From CAZRRV01 sp045660865 (GTDB lineage: Bacteria; Bacillota; Clostridia; Oscillospirales; Acutalibacteraceae), in the NCBI GenBank assembly GCA_045660865.1, contig JAZREP010000030.1:1-36618 (forward strand): a stretch of DNA of 36,618 nt, in the 5' to 3' direction. A model generated the notes under the pieces. That model had not been told where the DNA came from. It worked only from the letters and a program-made list of their open reading frames with translations, and made no database searches. The translations under genes and the position numbers were made by a program. Below, one piece after another: positions 31,821 to 36,618 of the stretch (positions are counted from its first letter, which is position 1; each line of letters begins with the position of its first letter).

Positions 31821-33194
31821 TTAGATTTTGGGCAAGCTAGCTGCTGCTACAGATTGACCTACTCTTCTTGCCTTCTCGTCAGGAATGTTGAGTTTAATGG
31901 TTTTTGCGAGTTCGGGGAATTCAACATCCAAAACCTTTTGAGCGTTTTCAAGAAGGAGAGTTCCGCCCTCACCAGAGGTTACACGGCCCATAATAAGAAC
32001 TTGGTTAATCTTGTAGAACTCTGCATAATATGCAACCGCATATCCAAAGTATACGCCGATTGTTTCGTAAATATTCTTAGCTCTTTCATCACCTTGTTCC
32101 ATTAAGCCTTGAACAACCTTTAATTTTTCAGCGGGAGAAAGTGCCTCATCAAGCTCAATTCCGGCAAAAGGAGCAAGCTTAATTACGCCGTCCTGTGAGA
32201 AATACTTAACGCCGCAGCCGTAGTCACCTGACCATTCGTCAACCATTGCTTCCTTGCTGGCATCAACAGGTGCGAAAGCAAGCTCGTTAAGCCAGCCTGT
32301 GATATTGCCTTGAATATCAACATAGCCGCCTGCCTCAGAGGTACCCATAGCGATACCTAAAATGCCGTTGTCGTTCAAGCTCATAGCGCCTGCCAAAGCG
32401 GTAACGTCACCATCGTTTGCAACCTCAATCGGAATGTTTTCACCAATTTCTTTTGCAACGTCAAGATACATATTTTTAACTTTTTTATCAAAATCTTCAG
32501 GGCTTACCTTTAAGAACAAAGAAGCCATCATAATTTTGTTGTCAACATAAATACCTGCGCTTGAAACACCGATAGCGTCAACTCTGGGCATATGTGAAGC
32601 GGCAGTTTTCATTGCGCTTAAAATGCCTTGATAGTGGTAATCCGGGTCGGGATTGGTCTTGGGGAACCAAACAACCTCTTCGGAATAAACGCTTTCGCCG
32701 TTAATAACGGCACTTACCTTGCGGTCACTACCGCCTGCGTCAAAACCGATTCTGCAACCGTCAAGATGGCGGCCGATAGGTGCTGCGGAGGATTTGTCCT
32801 TGGGAGCATCCTCTAAAGAGCAGTTTACAACCTCAAAGGGTTTCTCGTAAATTCTTTCCATTGTAACAACGTCAAAATCTCTTTTGCCGCCACGAGTGTA
32901 AACCTCTTTTAATTTGTTGCCGATAAGCTCGCTACCAGCAACATATACCTTATAACCACCAGAAATCCATAAAAGGGTTTTGGTAATTCTTTCGATTAAG
33001 TCAAAGTTTTCCTCGTCGTGACCTGTACCATCGGCAAAAACACGAGTTTTATAGGTGGTGGTGTAGCCGTTGTTTCTCTCTACAGCTATGATAATGTCCT
33101 GTCCGTTCTCTTTTGTTGCTTCACGCATTTCTCTGATTACCACAGACAGCGGCATAAAAGTTTTGTCTAATTTTGCTTCAACCTTAAGCTTCAT
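31821..33194 (-). CDS. ROK-fold (sugar kinase-like) protein with N-terminal extension
   Basis: This 457-residue protein has an N-terminal module (about 1-125) that I do not recognise. A ROK/actin-like ATPase domain starts near residue 145: CRIGFDAGGSDRKVSAVINGE (phosphate-1), ANDGDVTALAGAMSLN, and the adenosine-type GIAMGTSEAGGYVD. The phosphate-1 motif has DAGGS instead of the usual DxGGT. The ROK zinc cluster CxCGxxGC is not visible. It overlaps nagA by 11 bases, so a role with N-acetylglucosamine or N-acetylmannosamine phosphates is likely; kinase or sensor cannot be decided. It has a GGGAGA ribosome site inside nagA. Confidence 0.82.
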   Translation of the reverse strand: MKLKVEAKLDKTFMPLSVVIREMREATKENGQDIIIAVERNNGYTTTYKTRVFADGTGHDEENFDLIERITKTLLWISGGYKVYVAGSELIGNKLKEVYTRGGKRDFDVVTMERIYEKPFEVVNCSLEDAPKDKSSAAPIGRHLDGCRIGFDAGGSDRKVSAVINGESVYSEEVVWFPKTNPDPDYHYQGILSAMKTAASHMPRVDAIGVSSAGIYVDNKIMMASLFLKVSPEDFDKKVKNMYLDVAKEIGENIPIEVANDGDVTALAGAMSLNDNGILGIAMGTSEAGGYVDIQGNITGWLNELAFAPVDASKEAMVDEWSGDYGCGVKYFSQDGVIKLAPFAGIELDEALSPAEKLKVVQGLMEQGDERAKNIYETIGVYFGYAVAYYAEFYKINQVLIMGRVTSGEGGTLLLENAQKVLDVEFPELAKTIKLNIPDEKARRVGQSVAAASLPKI

Positions 33195-34326
33195 ATTTAG
33201 TTTCTCCCTTTATAATTGTTTTTTCAACCTTGAATTCGCTGTCGCAAATAATAATATCTGCATCCTTGCCAATTTCAAGTGAACCCTTTTTGTTATCTAA
33301 CCCTAATACTGTTGCCGGGTTAAGTGACGCACAGTTTACACATTCCCAAAGCGGTATAGAAGAATTTGTGTAAGCGTTCCAAATGCCCTTGTTAAGAGGT
33401 AAAACGCTTCCTGCAACTGTTCCGTCCTCCAAACGGCAAACAACATCACGATAAATGATTTTTCTGCCGCCTAACATATATTCGCCGTACGGGAAGCCGC
33501 CTGCGGGCAAGCAGTCGGTAATAAAGCAGAGTTTTCTGCCTTTTAATTTCCAAAGCATATCGTAGAATACAGGTAGAACGTGGAAAGTGTCAACAATAAG
33601 TTCACAGCTTACATCTGCGTTAAGTGCGGCGGTTACAACGCCGGGTGCACGGTGAACAAGACCTGTCATACCATTAAAGAGGTGTGTTACGTGTTTAACG
33701 CCGTTTTCTGTGCTCTTTATTGCTGTGTCATAATCAGCAGAGGTGTGTCCCATTGAAACTACAACATCTGTTTGTTCACACATTTTTCTGGTTTCAGCGA
33801 AATCCTCAGTGTCCTCTTCAGGAGCAATTGTGATTATTTTTATAATGTCGCTATATTCTTTAACAAAGTTTGAGTCGGGTTTCAAGATATATTCAGGGTC
33901 TTGTGCACCCTTTTTATCCATACTGATAAAGGGGCCTTCGGCATGGGCGCCTAAAATTACGCTGCCATCCCAGGTTTCACTTTCTTCTTTAAGTTCCCTT
34001 AAAACCTCTAAGGCTTTTTTAATGACCTTCATATCGACTGTCATTGTAGTTGGCAGGTAACCGGTTACACCGTTTGCTAATAAGCCTTTGGACATTTTGC
34101 GGAAACCATCGGCATCACCATCACAGGTATCAACGCCTAAGTAGCCGTGAATATGTAAATCAATTAAACCCGGAGCAACATAGCCACCGTTTGCATCAAT
34201 AATTTCAGCATCTGCGGGTATTTGTTCTTTTGAAACAATGCCCTCAACAACAGTTGAATAGAGCAAAGCCTTATTTTCAACTATTCTGTCTTTTAAAATA
34301 ATTTTTCCGCCTACAATTGCCTTCAT
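33184..34326 (-). CDS. nagA: N-acetylglucosamine-6-phosphate deacetylase
   Basis: The 380-residue enzyme removes acetate from GlcNAc-6-phosphate. Amidohydrolase motifs are in order: APGLIDLHIHGYLG, LGAHAEGPFISMDKKGAQ, SMGHTSADYD, THLFNGM and FITDCLPAGGF, which carries the catalytic Asp. The C-terminal dihydroorotase-like end is GSLEIGKDADIIICDSEF. GGGGATAG lies about 6 nt before the ATG. The partner deaminase nagB is not in this window. A promoter with two dyad operator-like sites lies upstream, suggesting amino-sugar-responsive control. Confidence 0.94.
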   Translation of the reverse strand: MKAIVGGKIILKDRIVENKALLYSTVVEGIVSKEQIPADAEIIDANGGYVAPGLIDLHIHGYLGVDTCDGDADGFRKMSKGLLANGVTGYLPTTMTVDMKVIKKALEVLRELKEESETWDGSVILGAHAEGPFISMDKKGAQDPEYILKPDSNFVKEYSDIIKIITIAPEEDTEDFAETRKMCEQTDVVVSMGHTSADYDTAIKSTENGVKHVTHLFNGMTGLVHRAPGVVTAALNADVSCELIVDTFHVLPVFYDMLWKLKGRKLCFITDCLPAGGFPYGEYMLGGRKIIYRDVVCRLEDGTVAGSVLPLNKGIWNAYTNSSIPLWECVNCASLNPATVLGLDNKKGSLEIGKDADIIICDSEFKVEKTIIKGETKYEA

Positions 34327-34383
34327 TACTATCCCCTTCTGGTTAAACTTGTGTGTGAAAACACTAGATATTTTTCTATTCTA

Positions 34384-34412
34384 ATTATACTATTATTGTT
34401 TCGAAATGTAAA
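34384..34412 (-). promoter_or_regulatory. Sigma-A promoter of the nagA operon
   Basis: Minus-strand TTTACA (34407-34412) and TATAAT (34384-34389) have a 17-nt spacer. Confidence 0.8.
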
Positions 34413-34414
34413 GC

Positions 34415-34472
34415 ATAGTTTACTATTTTTTTAACTTATGTTGGTAATAATTTCCTTTAAATAGTAAACTAT
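34415..34472 (-). promoter_or_regulatory. Paired dyad operator-like sites upstream of nagA
   Basis: ATAGTTTACTAT (34415-34426) and ATAGTAAACTAT (34461-34472) are each a five-base dyad (ATAGT/ACTAT) around a central TT or AA, and they are inverted copies of each other. Their centres are 46 bp apart. The first ends three bases from the nagA -35 box. This placement suits a dimeric regulator of amino-sugar use; the regulator is not in the window. Confidence 0.65.
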
Positions 34473-34474
34473 AA

Positions 34475-34508
34475 AAAATTGGCTTGCAGCGCAAGGCTGC
34501 AAGCCAAT
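34475..34508 (-). terminator. Terminator after the 46-residue ORF
   Basis: ATTGGCTTGCAGC (34479-34491) pairs with GCTGCAAGCCAAT (34495-34507 region), followed on the minus strand by T6. Confidence 0.9.
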
Positions 34509-34515
34509 AAGTAGT

Positions 34516-34656
34516 TTAGAATTCGTCTAAGTTAGGATTATCAACAACCCAATCGTCATCAAATGAACCTGCAGAAGCATCTTGATTCAAAAGCAGTTCT
34601 TCATCAATGGAGATAGGCCATTTTCTAAACTGTGGTGTTTCGTATGACATTTTCAT
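34516..34656 (-). CDS. Small acidic protein, 46 residues, unknown function
   Basis: This frame is supported by an excellent AGGAGGGG nine bases before the ATG and by a strong terminator after its stop. The peptide starts MKMSYETPQFRKWPISIDEE and ends in an acidic VVDNPNLDEF. It has no hydrophobic stretch, no cysteine and three tryptophans or prolines in its first half. A short basic-aromatic head and a long acidic tail can be seen; I cannot name a family. It begins 22 bases after the large surface-protein gene and is probably on the same transcript. A second ATG two codons in is possible. It may be a small partner of that protein or a peptide substrate. Confidence 0.72.
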   Translation of the reverse strand: MKMSYETPQFRKWPISIDEELLLNQDASAGSFDDDWVVDNPNLDEF

Positions 34657-34678
34657 AATAATTAGCCCCTCCTTTTAA

Positions 34679-36618
34679 TTAGCCTTGAACAATTGCATAC
34701 ATAAGGTTTATGAATGCCATAAACATCTTAAAGGTTGCCTCAGCATCACGTTTACCGGAAACAAGTACGGCACCGTCAGCTGCTAAGTCACCCCTGAAGG
34801 TTGAATAATCTACGCCTTCGTATTCAGAGCCAAAGTCAGTTTTAATACCCTTGTACTCGCTATAGAGAGCTGAGTCAGCGTTGTAAAGAGCACCGGCAAT
34901 TGAACGGATAATCTGGTTTACAGAACGGATGCAAGTACCGTCAGTATCGAATTCATTATCATAAATGTCGGTGTTGTTAGCATCGTCATTTGAGCTGTAA
35001 ACGATAACGTCGGTTGTACCGTCGGTCCATACTACGAAGGAACGAGCAGCAAGACGAATGTTCCACTTATCCTTAGCATCGAAGTTAGTGCCATGGAGAA
35101 CTGTTAAGAGAGTTGGATCAATTTTTTCGCCTTCTTCGTATTCGATACTACCGAAATTAGTACCTTCTCCGCCCTTAACTAACTCTAAGCCGTTTTGTGC
35201 AATATAGTCTGCACCAGCGATAACAGAGCCCATTTCCTTAATGCGATATCCAACAACGCCAGAAGCTTCAGGCCAGTTGGTGTAGAAGCCAATGTTCTGG
35301 TCTAAGTTAGTACGGATTGTAGCACCGTCAGTTGTAGGTGTAACACCGGATCTTTCAAGAACAGCTTCAACTTCGTCTTTGATTTCAGCTTTGAGCTCAT
35401 CGCTCTCATCATAGTAATCGAAGTACATATCTAAAGCAGCTTTTCCGCCGGGTTTAGCATGGTCAAATGTTTGTTGATATTTTCTAATAAATCTGTCGGC
35501 ATCGGTAAGAGGCTCAACATGTGTAAGTGTGATTACTTCATCAGCAAGAAGGTCTGCATCTGCAGCATCAATGGTATAACCTACAGGAGATAAGTAGTCA
35601 AGTTCAGATTTATAGAAAACATTTAAAGTATTAACTGCTACCTTGTAATCAACGTTAGCAGTGTATACACCGTCACCATCAACATCATAGAATAATGAAA
35701 TTGTGTATGTATAGTTGATGATATAGCAGCTATATGTTTCGTTATAAACAACGCCACTATTACCCAAACTAGCGTCAACGGTAAGGGTTAAATAAGGATT
35801 CTCAGCTGTAATCATCGGGTCAGCTTCGCCTTCTGTTGCAGAATTGTCAACAAATAAATCGTTGATTACTCCAGCTGCAGTTGCATTAATAGCACCCTGG
35901 TTGAAGAAGTAAATGGTACCACCGGTAACATATGCATCTTTGGTAGCCAAGGATGAAGCTGCATTGGTATAGCCGTTAACATTATTGTGCATTGCTCTAA
36001 CGCCATGGAATGTGCCACCATTATAATTACCGGATTGATGGTCAATAATGAAACCGTGTTTAACGCCATTTGCCATATCAACAGGCATAATGGTGATTCT
36101 GCCACCGTTGTTGCCATAGTTATTATAAATTTTGTATGCGTTAACCTTAAAGCTCATTTTAGAAGCATAAGATTGTGCATCGGTGAAGGTTTTGGTCAAA
36201 GCATAAAGCTTAGCGTTTGCACGAGCAGGATAAGAAACTGTCTCGGTGCCGTCACCGTTGTCAACAACGAAAGAATCTTCTACGATGTCGCAAATATTAG
36301 CATATTTTGCAGCAACGTTAGCTTTATGAGTGTCTTCAACTGCATCATAAAGGGTAAGTGCCTGTTCAAACAGAGCTTCGCTACCAACTGCGGTTAATTT
36401 ACCTTCAATGTTAGCAGCATAGAATTCTTCAAATGTTGTCTGATTAGCTGTAGGTACGAAAGGAATAGCTGCAGCATAAAGAGCAGCAAGTTTAGCATCT
36501 ACGCCTTCAGCAGCAAGGATAGCTTTTGTATCGTCTAATAAAGCATCATAAGCTTCTTTAGCAGCGATAGCATCAGCAGCGTTGTCTGCGTTAATGCCGG
36601 AAGCTTCAAGAGCTAAAA
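34679..36618 (-). CDS. C-terminal part of a large, probably exported protein
   Basis: The frame is open from its stop at 34679 through the right edge, giving at least 646 residues; the TTG at 36199 is only an internal codon. The upstream part is Ala-rich and helical (NADNAADAIAAKEAYDALLD, then AAEGVDAKLAALYAAA), like spacer modules of cell-surface proteins. The middle has a beta-rich region with NNGGRITIMPVDMANGVKHG and several Asn/Gly/Tyr-rich strands. The FYDVDGDGVYTANVDYK stretch looks like a calcium-binding loop. Only two cysteines occur. No LPXTG, dockerin pair or SLH module is visible before the stop. Function unknown. Confidence 0.8.
   Translation of the reverse strand, partial: LALEASGINADNAADAIAAKEAYDALLDDTKAILAAEGVDAKLAALYAAAIPFVPTANQTTFEEFYAANIEGKLTAVGSEALFEQALTLYDAVEDTHKANVAAKYANICDIVEDSFVVDNGDGTETVSYPARANAKLYALTKTFTDAQSYASKMSFKVNAYKIYNNYGNNGGRITIMPVDMANGVKHGFIIDHQSGNYNGGTFHGVRAMHNNVNGYTNAASSLATKDAYVTGGTIYFFNQGAINATAAGVINDLFVDNSATEGEADPMITAENPYLTLTVDASLGNSGVVYNETYSCYIINYTYTISLFYDVDGDGVYTANVDYKVAVNTLNVFYKSELDYLSPVGYTIDAADADLLADEVITLTHVEPLTDADRFIRKYQQTFDHAKPGGKAALDMYFDYYDESDELKAEIKDEVEAVLERSGVTPTTDGATIRTNLDQNIGFYTNWPEASGVVGYRIKEMGSVIAGADYIAQNGLELVKGGEGTNFGSIEYEEGEKIDPTLLTVLHGTNFDAKDKWNIRLAARSFVVWTDGTTDVIVYSSNDDANNTDIYDNEFDTDGTCIRSVNQIIRSIAGALYNADSALYSEYKGIKTDFGSEYEGVDYSTFRGDLAADGAVLVSGKRDAEATFKMFMAFINLMYAIVQG

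Noticed and set aside
36199..36199. Reading TTG at 36199 as the start of the surface protein.
   Set aside because: The same frame stays open to 36618 without a stop and no ribosome site precedes the TTG, so it is an internal leucine codon.
1..36618. Searched for CRISPR arrays, insertion sequences, attachment sites and toxin-antitoxin pairs.
   Set aside because: No spaced direct repeats, transposase motifs, or target-site duplications were seen; the repeats found are terminators, riboswitch stems or operator-like dyads.

Overview
The window reads as chromosomal DNA of an endospore-forming, anaerobic, low-to-mid GC Firmicute, most likely a gut-type Clostridia (Oscillospiraceae/Ruminococcaceae-like). 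The evidence is the complete spoIIIAA-AH operon, spoIID, T-box leaders, SAM-I and FMN riboswitches, a ferredoxin-linked indolepyruvate oxidoreductase, and strong AGGAGG-type ribosome sites. I see no insertion sequence, phage gene, CRISPR array or replication origin; this is ordinary core chromosome with several unusual gene fusions and regulatory arrangements.

Layout. 1-1531 (minus): the start of a hypoxanthine-DNA glycosylase cut by the window edge, tRNA-Trp, a CAT-anticodon tRNA and spoIID; 129-241 holds nothing I can name. 1627-2406 (plus): an unknown membrane protein. 2471-6049 (plus): one translation and secretion operon, ylxM-ffh-rpsP-khpA-rimM-trmD, then ptsH and tRNA-Pro. 6758-16559 (minus): a G5/M23 peptidase with a candidate WalR box; a SAM-riboswitch operon of metK plus a GNAT-LuxS fusion; an FMN-riboswitch ribU; an Asp23 protein; and spoIIIAH back to spoIIIAA. 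16665-17543 (plus): an MBL-fold hydrolase. 17590-19827 (minus): a phosphoribosyltransferase-like protein and a DUF1846 protein. 19999-26421 (minus): an aryl-acid operon (acyl-CoA synthetase, iorA, iorB, membrane protein, paaK, ACT protein) behind a T-box leader. 26841-31531 (minus): gatB, gatA and an aspS-gatC fusion behind a second T-box. 31821-34326 (minus): nagA plus a ROK-fold protein. 34516-36618 (minus): a 46-residue acidic protein and the C-terminal part of a large, probably exported protein.

Three systems stand out. (1) The tRNA-dependent amidation operon encodes AspS fused to GatC, an intact GatB, and a shortened GatA in which the Lys, the cis-Ser and the nucleophilic Ser of the amidase triad all appear to be gone. 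This suggests a tethered Asp-tRNA(Asn) transamidosome that does not make its own ammonia from glutamine. (2) The arylpyruvate oxidoreductase/arylacetate-CoA ligase operon lies behind a T-box whose specifier loop is best read as UAC (Tyr). Induction by tyrosine starvation fits aromatic amino acid synthesis from arylacetates by reductive carboxylation better than catabolism. (3) metK and a GNAT-LuxS fusion share one SAM riboswitch and are translationally adjacent, so SAM synthesis and S-ribosylhomocysteine recycling are tied together. Gene names come from family motifs recalled by eye; no database search was run.
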